A stretch of 33,426 nucleotides of DNA from Deltaproteobacteria bacterium (GCA_019310725.1 JAFDDT010000080.1:1-33426); one strand, 5' to 3'; numbered from the stretch's first letter, positions 1 to 7,579 are shown. Translations and numbers: made by a program. Notes: a model not told the origin generated them from the sequence alone.

Positions 1-180
1 GCAGGGATCATTGATCCCACCAAGGTGGTACGCTTTGCCCTTCAGAATGCTGCTTCAGTGGCTGGCCTCATGCTCACCACCGAGGCATTGGTAGCTGAGA
101 AGCCGAAGGAGGAACCTCCAATGCCGCCAATGCCGCCTGGAGGTGGATATGGTGGTGGTGGCATGGGTGGAATGATGTAA
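1..180 (+). CDS. groEL: Chaperonin GroEL, C-terminal end (partial)
   Basis: This is the last 59 codons of the 60-kDa chaperonin, cut by the window edge. The frame opens with a stretch matching the conserved end of the equatorial domain (residues such as [18 protein letters not shown], then LMLTTEALV). It finishes with the Pro/Met/Gly-rich flexible tail (PPMPP, then GGGG and GGMGGMM) typical of group I chaperonins. The tail points into the ring cavity and assists folding of cytosolic proteins. groES would be expected upstream, outside the window. A strong terminator follows the stop codon, so groEL ends its transcript here. The tail pattern makes the assignment very safe. Confidence 0.97.
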   Translation, partial: AGIIDPTKVVRFALQNAASVAGLMLTTEALVAEKPKEEPPMPPMPPGGGYGGGGMGGMM

Positions 181-214
181 CAATCACTGACCATATTGAT
201 CTTTATTCAGTTTG

Positions 215-247
215 TGGCGACCAAATTTTTTTGGTCGCCATTTTTTT
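215..247 (+). terminator. Rho-independent terminator after groEL
   Basis: An 11-bp perfect stem (TGGCGACCAAA pairing with TTTGGTCGCCA, 215-240) with a short T loop is followed by seven T residues (241-247). It lies 35 bp after the groEL stop and 39 bp before comF, so it should end the chaperonin transcript and insulate the next gene. Confidence 0.92.
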
Positions 248-285
248 GTATTCAAAGAGAAACCCAATAGCCTATAATAGAATTC

Positions 286-1044
286 ATGAGGTTCCTTTCA
301 CAGCTAATCGACATTATCTATCCTCCACGGTGCCATATCTGCCGTCGCTTTTTTTCGCCTCACGAAGATCGTCCGCCACCCAAGCATTTGTGCAGTGATT
401 GCCGAACTGCCCTTTCTCCTGTCACTCACCCCATGTGCACGATCTGCGGCCTCCCGTTCGCTACCTTAACTGGGCAAGACCACCTGTGCGAGAATTGTCT
501 TCGCAAAACCCCATGGTTTGATCTTGTCAGGGCTCCCTATCTATACACTGGCCGGCTTATGGAAACCATACACAGGTTCAAATATAAATCGGAAACTCAT
601 CTCATTGCCTCTCTTGGGCCGCTGCTGTCCACTTTTACGCGAGAATGGATACCTGATTCGAGGGATTCCCTGACCATCCCTGTACCTCTTCACAGGCGGC
701 GATTACGGGCGAGAGGTTTCAACCAAAGTCTTCTGTTAGCGAGAGTGGTTTCCTCAGACCTTGGAACTCGCTTAGACTACCAGTCCCTTATAAGAAGGAG
801 ACATACGCGAGCACAGACAGGTCTCAGCAAAGAACAACGGAGAAAGAACGTAAAAGGTGCCTTTTCCGTTATGAATCCTAAAATCATAGAGGATAAGGAG
901 ATACTGTTGGTCGATGACGTCTTTACCACGGGGCACACCTTGAATGAATGTGCCAAGACCCTGAAAAAATCCGGGGCTAGAGCTGTGATTTGTCTCACGC
1001 TGGCCAGGGTTACAGTCGATTCAACGACCAGTCAACAACAATGA
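286..1044 (+). CDS. comF: ComF family protein (phosphoribosyltransferase-like)
   Basis: The 252-residue protein has the ComF layout. Four CxxC pairs at the N-terminus (C16/C19, C36/C39, C51/C54, C68/C71) form the double zinc-ribbon. A type I phosphoribosyltransferase domain follows, with the PRPP-binding motif VDDVFTTGHT at about 209-218. In competent bacteria ComF helps bring transforming DNA into the cytosol; in most Gram-negatives its role is less clear. Length is normal for the family. It starts at an ATG 39 bp after the groEL terminator and is followed by an 81-bp gap before the MinD-like gene. The family call is confident; the cellular role here is not known. Confidence 0.93.
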   Translation: MRFLSQLIDIIYPPRCHICRRFFSPHEDRPPPKHLCSDCRTALSPVTHPMCTICGLPFATLTGQDHLCENCLRKTPWFDLVRAPYLYTGRLMETIHRFKYKSETHLIASLGPLLSTFTREWIPDSRDSLTIPVPLHRRRLRARGFNQSLLLARVVSSDLGTRLDYQSLIRRRHTRAQTGLSKEQRRKNVKGAFSVMNPKIIEDKEILLVDDVFTTGHTLNECAKTLKKSGARAVICLTLARVTVDSTTSQQQ

Positions 1045-1125
1045 GTTAACCTATCGAACATCCCAAAAAGAAGTTGCAATCACTATAACCAACTGATAAC
1101 GTATCAGCGATTAAAATCCCTGTGG

Positions 1126-2091
1126 GTGGCAATGGTTGAACAAAGGCTAACAAAAAAACCAACAACAGCAAAAAACCATATATTTGCCATTGGTGGAGGA
1201 AAAGGAGGAACAGGCAAGAGCCTGATCGCCGCAAGCATAGGGATCTGTTTGGCTGGCAGAGGGAGTGAGGTTCTCCTGATAGATGCTGATTTAGGAACTG
1301 CCAATCTCCATACCTTTTTTGGCCTAGAGCCTCCAAAAATTGGCCTATCCGACTTTGTTACCAAGAAAAAATTAACTATCACTGGTGTTGTGGTCAAAAC
1401 AGGGGTAAATAATCTCAAACTCATTTCTGGTGCCAAAGACATGATAGGGATTGCCAATCTCTCTTATAGCCAAAAGATAAAGGTTCTGAATAATATCAAG
1501 AGGCTTAAATATAAGTACATTTTGATAGATCTGGGTCCTGGTACCACCTTCAATATCCTCGATTTTTTTTTGATTTCCCACTGTGGTATCCTTATCACAT
1601 CACCTGAACCAACGTCCATTGAGAATACGTACCGTTTTGTTAAGAGTCTCCTTTTTCGCTATTTAAGAAAAACGATCAACCAAAAATTGGTGAAATCCCT
1701 TATAGACAGAGGGGTCAGGCAGACGAGCGGACAGAAATTCGATTCAATTTTTGATCTCCTAGAGGCCATTGAACAAATCGAGCCAAATCTTGGATATGCT
1801 ATAGCAAGTTACCTGTCAACCTTAGATATTAAATTAATCATAAACGAGGTAAGAACGGATAGAGACAGAGCCATAGGCGAAAAGATGGCTCTCGTAGCCA
1901 GGAAATACTTTGGAATTCGAATTGATTTCCTGGGAAGTGTCAGCCATGATGCCAATATTAGGAAAGGGTTGCTACAAATGAAACCCCTTATGGCGTATTT
2001 TCCCCATTCTAAGGCATTCAAGGAAATTGATGAAATCAGTCAAAAGATAACACCTGCGTACCAATTGGACCTGGGTTTCTCCTTTGATTAA
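1126..2091 (+). CDS. MinD/ParA-like P-loop ATPase
   Basis: The 321-residue ATPase belongs to the SIMIBI MinD/ParA/FlhG class. It has a deviant Walker A, GGKGGTGKS, at about 24-32, a DADLGTANL segment and a LIDLGPGT Walker B-like segment. These proteins act as ATP-dependent dimers that position other components on membrane or nucleoid. The sequence between the N- and C-terminal thirds (Arg/Lys-rich, about 170-230) is unlike MinD proper and suggests an orphan subgroup. The start is either GTG at 1126 or ATG at 1132; neither has a strong ribosome-binding site. A J-like/HTH gene follows 31 bp downstream, probably in the same operon. The exact target cannot be read from the sequence. Confidence 0.85.
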   Translation: MAMVEQRLTKKPTTAKNHIFAIGGGKGGTGKSLIAASIGICLAGRGSEVLLIDADLGTANLHTFFGLEPPKIGLSDFVTKKKLTITGVVVKTGVNNLKLISGAKDMIGIANLSYSQKIKVLNNIKRLKYKYILIDLGPGTTFNILDFFLISHCGILITSPEPTSIENTYRFVKSLLFRYLRKTINQKLVKSLIDRGVRQTSGQKFDSIFDLLEAIEQIEPNLGYAIASYLSTLDIKLIINEVRTDRDRAIGEKMALVARKYFGIRIDFLGSVSHDANIRKGLLQMKPLMAYFPHSKAFKEIDEISQKITPAYQLDLGFSFD

Positions 2092-2122
2092 CTGTTTTCA
2101 TCTCGAGCTCCGGTGATCGATA

Positions 2123-2785
2123 ATGAAACCACTAACTGAGCAAAACTATTACGAGTTACTCGGTGTTTCTCCCCAGGCCTCCTTTGAGGAAGTTCAATCT
2201 GCATATGATGAGGCTGTGAGCACTTACTCAAACGATTCGATTCCTACCTACTCACTCTTCACACAAGAGGAAAGGGAACAAATTCTGGCCCGTTTGGTTG
2301 ACGCCTATAAGATTCTGACCAACAGCCAACTTAGAAAAGAATATAATCAGGTTCTGATGGAAAAGGGTGAGCTTTCTCCTCAAGAAACCAGGTTTTCGTC
2401 GTTGGAAAAAGCTGCTGTCCCCAAAGGGAAACTGAAGGAGGTAAGCGTTGAAAGCCTCATCCAGGAAGAAAGATCAGAAAACCTGGACCAATCCTGTGAC
2501 AGCACCCTCGATCTCTTCAATGAGTATACATCCGTTACTGGCAAAAACATTAAAATGGTTAGACTAGCCAGAGAAATGACCCTGGAAGAGGTATACCGAA
2601 AGACAAATATACCAAAGCAGGCATTGGAAGATATTGAGGAGGAACATTTCGAAAAACTCCCTGCCCTTGTGTACCTAAAAGGATTCTTAAAGGCATATGC
2701 TGACGCCCTTACGGTTAATCAGGCTCAAATGGTAGACGGGTATGTGAAAAGGTTTCTCGAATGGAAGACTACCGGTCAAAAATAA
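2123..2785 (+). CDS. J-like domain plus RodZ-type HTH protein
   Basis: The 220-residue protein begins with a DnaJ-like domain (NYYELLGVSPQASFEEVQSA, about residues 8-75) and has a Xre/RodZ-type helix-turn-helix near 139-195 (motifs RLAREMTLEEVYRKTNIP and YLKGFLKAYADAL). The HPD tripeptide that J-domains need to stimulate Hsp70 is absent; the loop reads YSNDSIP. There is no membrane segment after the HTH, unlike full RodZ. The HTH may therefore bind a partner or DNA, and the J-like part is probably a protein-docking fold. It follows the MinD-like ATPase and overlaps the next gene by 25 bp, indicating translational coupling. Function is unassigned. Confidence 0.8.
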   Translation: MKPLTEQNYYELLGVSPQASFEEVQSAYDEAVSTYSNDSIPTYSLFTQEEREQILARLVDAYKILTNSQLRKEYNQVLMEKGELSPQETRFSSLEKAAVPKGKLKEVSVESLIQEERSENLDQSCDSTLDLFNEYTSVTGKNIKMVRLAREMTLEEVYRKTNIPKQALEDIEEEHFEKLPALVYLKGFLKAYADALTVNQAQMVDGYVKRFLEWKTTGQK

Positions 2786-3261
2786 AAGATCAACCGGCAA
2801 TGCAAGAAGCGGCAGAAAAGGCTAAGGGGGAAGGCAAAAAGGTGGTTTTTACCAATGGCTGTTTTGACATCCTTCACTTAGGTCATATCCGCTATCTTTC
2901 TGAAGCCAAAAAGTGTGGAGACTATCTCATAGTTGGCGTAAACAGTGACAAATCTATGAGAGCCATTAAGGGAGAAGATCGACCAGTGATTCCCGAGCAA
3001 GCGAGGGCAGAATTGCTTGCCGCACTCTGTTTTGTTGATGGTGTGATAATCTTTGATGAGGAAGACCCCCTAGCCCTAATCCAATATCTCCAACCTCAGG
3101 TTTTGGTTAAAGGTGAAGACTGGATGGAAAATGAAATCGTTGGCGCTGACCTGGTCAAAAAAGCAGGAGGTGAGGTCAAGCGAATTCCCCTTGTCCCTCA
3201 TGCCTCCACATCGGATATAGTTCAGAAGATTGTGGATCTTTACTCTCGGAAAAATAACTGA
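2761..3261 (+). CDS. rfaE2: D-glycero-beta-D-manno-heptose 1-phosphate adenylyltransferase
   Basis: The 166-residue nucleotidyltransferase corresponds to the C-terminal half of HldE. It transfers AMP from ATP to heptose 1-phosphate to give ADP-heptose for the lipopolysaccharide inner core. The cytidylyltransferase-fold signature GCFDILHLGH (33-42, with the HxGH nucleotide site) is intact, followed by GVNSDKS and KGEDW motifs. It is a stand-alone enzyme; the kinase half (RfaE1) must be elsewhere. The ATG at 2761 has an AAGG element seven bases upstream inside the preceding gene, which supports the overlapping start. It indicates a heptose-containing outer membrane. tRNA-Arg lies 48 bp downstream. 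Confidence 0.94.
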   Translation: MEDYRSKIKDQPAMQEAAEKAKGEGKKVVFTNGCFDILHLGHIRYLSEAKKCGDYLIVGVNSDKSMRAIKGEDRPVIPEQARAELLAALCFVDGVIIFDEEDPLALIQYLQPQVLVKGEDWMENEIVGADLVKKAGGEVKRIPLVPHASTSDIVQKIVDLYSRKNN

Positions 3262-3309
3262 GCAAAAATGCTTTCTTTTTTGGGGTGGAGCATGTTAAGT
3301 TTTCGATAT

Positions 3310-3386
3310 GCGCCCATAGCTCAGTTGGATAGAGTAACGGACTACGAATCCGTAGGTCGCAGGTTCGAATCCTGCTGGGCGCACCA
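3310..3386 (+). tRNA. tRNA-Arg (anticodon ACG)
   Basis: The cloverleaf is complete. The acceptor GCGCCCA pairs with TGGGCGC, discriminator A precedes an encoded CCA, the T-arm contains GGTTCGAATCC, and the anticodon loop CTACGAA gives ACG. A34 would be deaminated to inosine to read CGU/CGC/CGA. The encoded CCA at 3384-3386 fixes the 3' end. It stands alone between rfaE2 and the SufT-like gene. Confidence 0.97.
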
Positions 3387-3618
3387 GTCCCAAAACTACC
3401 GGAAAAACACCATCATACTCCGAAAGGGCACACACCAAGCCGGCTCAATGTTGTCTTATTGAATTTTTGATTGAGAATATTTTATCTTCGGTGTATGGTC
3501 TCCTTTGAAAATCCTCGAAGTGACTGCCATGGCTCAGGCAAAACCTTGTACTCCCAGTTGTGCCTTTATGGCTGAGGGATCGAGATGAGAAACCACTTAT
3601 GCAGAAAAGGACCCCGTT

Positions 3619-3921
3619 ATGGAAAAAGAGTCTTTGATTGAAGAGGTTAAAGAGGCGCTATCAAGGGTCATGCACCCAGCCATAGACCGAAGTTTGATCG
3701 ATTTGGGTATGATCAAGGATATCGCTTTGCTAGGAAAGACTGCGTCCTTGACGCTCCTCACCCCATTTCCAGGCATCCCGATCCTATCTCTCTTGAGGGA
3801 AAACCTAACTGAATCACTTAGGCCGCTGGGTATAGACCTCGAGATAGACATACGTCAAATGAATCAAAAAGAGGTTCAGAGGTTCCTGGCTATGGAGAAG
3901 GAAGCCTGGAAAGGCTTATAG
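3619..3921 (+). CDS. SufT-like / MIP18 (DUF59) iron-sulfur assembly protein
   Basis: The 100-residue protein consists of a single MIP18/DUF59 domain. The sequence HPAIDRSLIDLGMIKDI matches the family pattern DP-x-IG-x-SLVDLGL-x-Y-x-I, and LTLLTPFPGIP corresponds to the later conserved strand and loop. Members help mature or insert Fe-S clusters, often with SUF or Mrp/ApbC scaffolds; the family cysteine after the TP motif is not present here (PFPGIP). An AAAGGA sequence about eight bases before the ATG supports the start. The 232-bp gap before it has no recognisable gene or RNA. parS lies 27 bp after the stop. The domain call is solid; the client is unknown. Confidence 0.85.
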   Translation: MEKESLIEEVKEALSRVMHPAIDRSLIDLGMIKDIALLGKTASLTLLTPFPGIPILSLLRENLTESLRPLGIDLEIDIRQMNQKEVQRFLAMEKEAWKGL

Positions 3922-3948
3922 CTAAGGTTTTTCTAATGTTGGCGGAAA

Positions 3949-3964
3949 TGTTTCACGTGAAACA
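3949..3964 (+). promoter_or_regulatory. parS: parS centromere-like site
   Basis: TGTTTCACGTGAAACA is a perfect 16-bp palindrome identical to the widely conserved chromosomal parS consensus bound by ParB. It sits 478 bp upstream of parA and about 1.3 kb from parB, as expected for an origin-proximal parABS locus. ParB would load here and spread as a CTP-dependent clamp. Confidence 0.96.
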
Positions 3965-4021
3965 ATTATTGCTCATGGTAATGAGCTGGGGACACTTACT
4001 ACTGAGAGCATTAAATAGTTT

Positions 4022-4370
4022 AGTATCCTTCAAAAGTGTTTACTCAATGGTATATTGGTCAGAGAATGTGTACATAATTACCTCTATCAGGTCATGCCCA
4101 TTTTCTCAAGGCCCGCCCGCCATCGCTCTCGCTCAGGCGAGGCGGGCGGGCGCTATCTATGAGGGTCAAGGGATGTGGCCAAATATGTGGGGTCTAGATG
4201 AGCCAGGCAAAGACTCCCAAGGCTTTCAACGAGTAAACCCCACATATTTGACCACTGCAAGACCCAGGGGAATTTTTTTTGAGATATCGCCTTTCAAAAA
4301 CAGCCATGACCTCCTTTAGAACGTAAACGACTACTCACTCTGGTTCATGCCAACACTTTTGAACGATACC
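4022..4370 (+). mobile_element. MITE-like element, family 1, copy A
   Basis: A 349-bp non-coding element with imperfect terminal inverted repeats: AGTATCCTTCAAAAGTGTT at the left and, as reverse complement, GGTATCGTTCAAAAGTGTT at the right. Subterminal arms carry the shared segment around GGTCATG and TTTTTGAAAGGC. It is flanked by a perfect 8-bp target duplication AATAGTTT (4014-4021 and 4371-4378). The centre holds another inverted repeat: GTGGCCAAATATGTGGGGT, and its complement near 4236-4255. There is no transposase, so it must be mobilised in trans. It lies between parS and parA. Confidence 0.85.
4113..4152. repeat. GC-rich 40-bp palindrome nested in family 1 copy A
   Basis: The segment forms a strong hairpin: GCCCGCCCGCC-type left arm and GGCGGGCGGGC-type right arm, around a loop containing CTCTCGCTCAGG. 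In the family 1 copy at 6798 the flanking sequence (CTCAAGGC then GCTATCT) is continuous without it, so it looks like a later insertion. A close relative in reverse orientation lies at 27941-27977. Confidence 0.75.
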
Positions 4371-4441
4371 AATAGTTTGCTATGTCCAACGCAAATAATA
4401 AAACGCTTTGCTTTGCTTAGCATGAAAGATTCTTTTGATCT

Positions 4442-5224
4442 ATGGGATCAGTAATATCCATTGTTAACCAGAAGGGAGGAGTTGGCAAAACAACAACAGC
4501 AGTCAATTTATCTGCTTCTGTGGCTACCGCTGAAAAAAGGTGCCTCTTAGTGGATTGCGATCCCCAGGGAAATGCTACCACTGCTCTCGGGGTAAACCCA
4601 GCAGACCTAAAACCAAGCCTCTACGATCTGATATTGGGTGAACATAGCGGGAACCAGGTGATTCTCGACACACACATTCCCCTACTGAAGCTTATTGGGG
4701 CCAATCCTGATCTATTTGGTGCAGAGGTAGAGATCTTTTCTATGAAGGACAAAGAGTATCTCTTGCACAGTATCTTGAGTGACCTCAGGGATCAATACGA
4801 CTATATATTTATCGACTGCCCTCCTTCCCTCGGATTTCTCACACTGAATGCCTTGACTGCCGCTGATTTCTTTCTCGTACCCCTTCAGTGTGAATACTTC
4901 GCCATGGAAGGATTAACCCAGTTACTCAATACTGTCCGGCTGGTGAAACAAACGCTTAATCCATCATTGATAATGCTCGGCATTCTGTTAACAATGTTTG
5001 ACAGACGTAACAATCTATCACGCCAGGTTACCGATGAAGTGCGCCAACACTTCAAAGACGTTGTTTTCCAAACCGTTATTCCCCGCAACGTCACTTTGAG
5101 TGAAGCATCAAGCTACGGAAAGCCGATCATTCTATATGATGTTCGATCAAAAGGGGCCCAGAGCTATTTGGAACTCGCAAGGGAAATAATCATAAAAGGA
5201 GAAGGTAAAGGTGGCCAAACGTAA
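4442..5224 (+). CDS. parA: Chromosome-partitioning ATPase ParA (Soj)
   Basis: The 260-residue ParA/Soj ATPase opens directly with the deviant Walker A motif NQKGGVGKTTTAVNLS (K11 and K16 around GGVG), without an N-terminal DNA-binding extension, as in chromosomal Soj. Walker A' DCDPQGNATTALG and FIDCPPSLGFLTLNAL are intact. ParA forms ATP dimers on the nucleoid that are displaced by ParB-parS, moving the origin region. No clear Shine-Dalgarno precedes the ATG. The gene overlaps parB by 14 bp and has parS upstream. A family 1 element ends 71 bp before the start codon and could influence its promoter. Confidence 0.97.
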   Translation: MGSVISIVNQKGGVGKTTTAVNLSASVATAEKRCLLVDCDPQGNATTALGVNPADLKPSLYDLILGEHSGNQVILDTHIPLLKLIGANPDLFGAEVEIFSMKDKEYLLHSILSDLRDQYDYIFIDCPPSLGFLTLNALTAADFFLVPLQCEYFAMEGLTQLLNTVRLVKQTLNPSLIMLGILLTMFDRRNNLSRQVTDEVRQHFKDVVFQTVIPRNVTLSEASSYGKPIILYDVRSKGAQSYLELAREIIIKGEGKGGQT

Positions 5225-6053
5225 GGCTCTCGGAAGAGGATTGTCAGCTCTATTTCCAGAAACAGTTATCTCAGAAGATGAAAGGGGTTTCTTCTACTGT
5301 CCCATTGCGTCCATTTCTCCCAATCCGTATCAAGCCAGACAGCAATTCAGCGAGTCTGAATTGACCGAACTAGCCAATTCGATCAAGGAAAAAGGCATTA
5401 TCCAACCCATATTAGTCAGCCAGACAAAGGATGGGTTCCAACTGATCGCAGGTGAGCGGCGCTGGCGTGCAGCCCAAAAGGCAGGTCTCGACAAGATACC
5501 CGCATGGATAAGGGACGTCTCTCCTTCAGAGGCCTTGGAATTAGCCCTGACTGAAAACATTCAAAGGCAAGATCTGAACCCTATCGAGGAGGCATTTGCT
5601 TACCAGGAGCTCGTGCACAGGTTAGACCTCACCCAGGAGGCTCTTTCAAAAAGGATAGGAAAAAATCGCTCGACAATTGCCAATTTTTTAAGGCTCCTAA
5701 AACTTCCCGATGTAATTCAACAAGATCTTATAGATGGCCGCTTGACTACCGGCCATGCAAGGGTTTTGGTGAGCATTGATTCTCCAGAAGCCCAACGGGT
5801 GATGAGGGACCTCATCGTCAAGAAATCCCTCTCTGTTCGCCAGACAGAGGCCTTGATGAAAAAGACTGGAGCTCCCAAGAAATCAAAGGGTCTCAAAGAT
5901 GAAATAGATACCTACCTGGAATCTTTGGCCAAAGATCTCCAAAACTCCTTGGGTACCAAGGTAGTGATAAAAAGGAAGGGTAAAAGAGGCAAGATTATTC
6001 TCGAATTTTACTCCGATGAGGATCTGGGACGCTTGGTTGATCGGTTAAGGTAG
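5211..6053 (+). CDS. parB: Chromosome-partitioning protein ParB
   Basis: The 280-residue ParB has an N-terminal ParA-stimulating patch (GRGLSALF, 8-15) and a CTPase domain with GERRWRA (81-87) and ENIQR (115-119). A KorB-type helix-turn-helix (TQEALSKRIGKNRSTIANFLRLL) and a C-terminal dimerisation region complete it. It binds parS and spreads as a CTP-gated clamp, recruiting ParA and usually SMC. Translation starts at GTG 5211 with a good AAGGAGAAGG-like ribosome site inside parA, so the two are coupled. The 3' end overlaps the convergent plsY by 46 bp. Confidence 0.97.
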   Translation: MAKRKALGRGLSALFPETVISEDERGFFYCPIASISPNPYQARQQFSESELTELANSIKEKGIIQPILVSQTKDGFQLIAGERRWRAAQKAGLDKIPAWIRDVSPSEALELALTENIQRQDLNPIEEAFAYQELVHRLDLTQEALSKRIGKNRSTIANFLRLLKLPDVIQQDLIDGRLTTGHARVLVSIDSPEAQRVMRDLIVKKSLSVRQTEALMKKTGAPKKSKGLKDEIDTYLESLAKDLQNSLGTKVVIKRKGKRGKIILEFYSDEDLGRLVDRLR

Positions 6054-6661
6054 CCTCCTTTGTGCCACTTTCTTTCATTTCCCCGGAGCAACCTCTGAAT
6101 ATTTCCTTTATGACAGAATGTGATTGATAGACACATGATGAGTGAAAGCAGGATCAAAAAGGTTGAATGACCCGCAATATACAACCAGAGCGGTACGGTA
6201 AGGGCCGCCAGTATTGACCCCAAAGAGACATAACCCCAAAGAATGACTACCACAACAAATATTATTCCTGAAAAGAAACTTGAAATCGGGGAAAGAGCCA
6301 AAAGGACCCCCAGACCAGTGGCTATTCCCTTCCCGCCCTTAAAGCGATTGTATATGGGGTATTGGTGTCCTAACAAGGCCAATATGCCAACAATTCCAGC
6401 GAGGGCCTCGGTCGTCTCTGTTGATGACCCGAACATATGCTGGGCTAGGGCCACAGGAATGTACCCCTTCAGGGCATCGGCCACAAGGGTAATCACCCCC
6501 CATTTGAGACCAACCTTCCGGGCAACGTTTGTAGCCCCAATGTTTCCACTGCCCACTTTGGTGATATCCAATCGTATCACCGCTCGACTGATTATGACAC
6601 CAAAGGGAATCGAACCGAGGAGATATGCGCCTATCAAGAGGATTATGATAACTGTCCACAT
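6008..6661 (-). CDS. plsY: Glycerol-3-phosphate acyltransferase PlsY
   Basis: The 217-residue membrane enzyme transfers acyl groups from acyl-phosphate to glycerol 3-phosphate, the first step of phospholipid synthesis with PlsX. Conserved blocks are SGNIGATNVAR (about 38-48), VADALKGYIPV, GHQYPIYNRFKGGKGIATGLG and the final AGHSTF loop. Five or six hydrophobic helices are visible. Length is slightly above the usual 195-210 because of a basic, probably disordered tail (RSTKRPRSSSE). That tail is encoded in the 46 bp that overlap the end of parB on the opposite strand. Confidence 0.95.
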   Translation of the reverse strand: MWTVIIILLIGAYLLGSIPFGVIISRAVIRLDITKVGSGNIGATNVARKVGLKWGVITLVADALKGYIPVALAQHMFGSSTETTEALAGIVGILALLGHQYPIYNRFKGGKGIATGLGVLLALSPISSFFSGIIFVVVVILWGYVSLGSILAALTVPLWLYIAGHSTFLILLSLIMCLSITFCHKGNIQRLLRGNERKWHKGGYLNRSTKRPRSSSE

Positions 6662-6797
6662 GCCCCTTAATTCCCGGAAAGGATAAAAAACTCTTTCAAA
6701 ATTGAAAGATTCTGGTATATAATTGTCAACAAGCTTGGAATCTCCCGTCTTTTTGCTAAAATAATCACATCTTTCTAACGTTGCAATCTAAATATTT

Positions 6798-7134
6798 CGT
6801 ATCGTTCAGAAATATTGGCAGTATAGTATATTGATTAGAGAACCTATGCATAGTTACCTCTATCAGGTCATGCCCATTTTCTCAAGGCGCTATCTATAAG
6901 GGGCAGGGTAGGTCAAAGTCCGGGCTATGGGTGTCTTTTTTTTGGTTATGCCCCTGGCCCGGACCTGGCATTCTAGGTTGCGGCTATAGAAAGCGATGCA
7001 TGCATAAGCAGTAAAGACAGTTGTAAATTCCGCTCCCGTCGCGCCGGGGCAGGCCTTTCAAAAACCACCATAACCTCTTTTGAAACGTAACCGAGTGCGC
7101 AGTATGCTTCATGCCAACACTTTTCAACGACACC
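6798..7134 (+). mobile_element. MITE-like element, family 1, copy B (carrying a family 2 arm)
   Basis: This 337-bp element is in the same orientation as the copy at 4022. The left end begins CGTATCGTTCAGAAA and shares the segment around CTCTATCAGGTCATGCCC. The right end reads, as reverse complement, GGTGTCGTTGAAAAGTGTTG. Flanks AAATATTT (6790-6797) and AAATACTC (7135-7142) are an imperfect 8-bp duplication. The middle (6905-7056) is a family 2 half-element with GGTCAAAGTCCGGG and a T8 tract. The stretch 6662-6797 between plsY and the element shows nothing else recognisable. The right end is 25 bp before the DUF3842 start. Confidence 0.8.
6905..7056 (+). repeat. Family 2 half-element nested in family 1 copy B
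   Basis: The segment carries the family 2 left outer end and arm (AGGGTAGGTCAAAGTCCGGG, then TATGGGTGTC, T8, GGTTATGCCCC) and about half of the interior (GGACCTGGCATTCTAGGTTG to CGTCGCGCCGGGGCAGGCC). It matches 13716-13867. The right arm is missing, so it is a truncated copy or a recombination product. Confidence 0.8.
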
Positions 7135-7159
7135 AAATACTCATGTAAAGGGGGCTTCT

Positions 7160-7579
7160 TTGAGCTTGCTAATGGTTATGGATGGGCAGGGGGGTGGAAT
7201 AGGAAGGGCCATTATCAAAAGACTGAGAGATGCCTTTGGCGATGAATTAGAAATACTCGCCTTGGGCACTAATTCGGTAGCTACCTCTCAGATGATGAAG
7301 GCAGGGGCGAATCGAGGAGCTACCGGTGCAAATGCAATAGCAAGAACGGCTCCCGAGGTTGATATCATAATTGGTCCCCTGGCTATAACCATGGCAAACG
7401 CCATGATGGGTGAAGTAACAGCACAGATGGCCGAAGCCATATCATCAAGCAAGGCTCTAAAGATATTAATCCCCTTGAATCAGGAGCGCGTCAAGATAAC
7501 AGGGGTATCGGCTGAACCTCTCCCTCACCTCATCGATCAGATCCTTGAAATCATCAAAGGAGGAGAAAAAGATGTGTGA
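7160..7579 (+). CDS. DUF3842 family protein
   Basis: The 139-residue protein starts with a Rossmann-like glycine pattern, VMDGQGGGIGRAIIKRL (about 6-22). It continues with LALGTNSVATSQMMKAGA and DIIIGPLAITMANAMMGEVT, which I recognise as the DUF3842 family. The fold suggests nucleotide or small-molecule binding, but no reaction is established. The TTG start at 7160 has an AAAGGGGG ribosome site six bases upstream, which decides the start. It ends GATGTGTGA, overlapping a CooT-like start by eight bases, so the two genes were translationally coupled. A family 1 element ends 25 bp upstream and may carry or disturb its promoter. Confidence 0.82.
   Translation: MSLLMVMDGQGGGIGRAIIKRLRDAFGDELEILALGTNSVATSQMMKAGANRGATGANAIARTAPEVDIIIGPLAITMANAMMGEVTAQMAEAISSSKALKILIPLNQERVKITGVSAEPLPHLIDQILEIIKGGEKDV

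Noticed and set aside
3268-3462. 64-codon open frame over tRNA-Arg
   Set aside because: It is a translation of the tRNA gene and its flanks.
3529-3588. Possible 19-codon reading frame (MAQAKPCTPSC...) upstream of the SufT-like gene
   Set aside because: No ribosome-binding site, very short and no recognised family; the two Cys residues alone do not support a gene.
3936-4319. 127-codon open frame between parS and parA
   Set aside because: It runs through the parS site and the family 1 inverted-repeat element; its composition reflects palindromes, not a protein.
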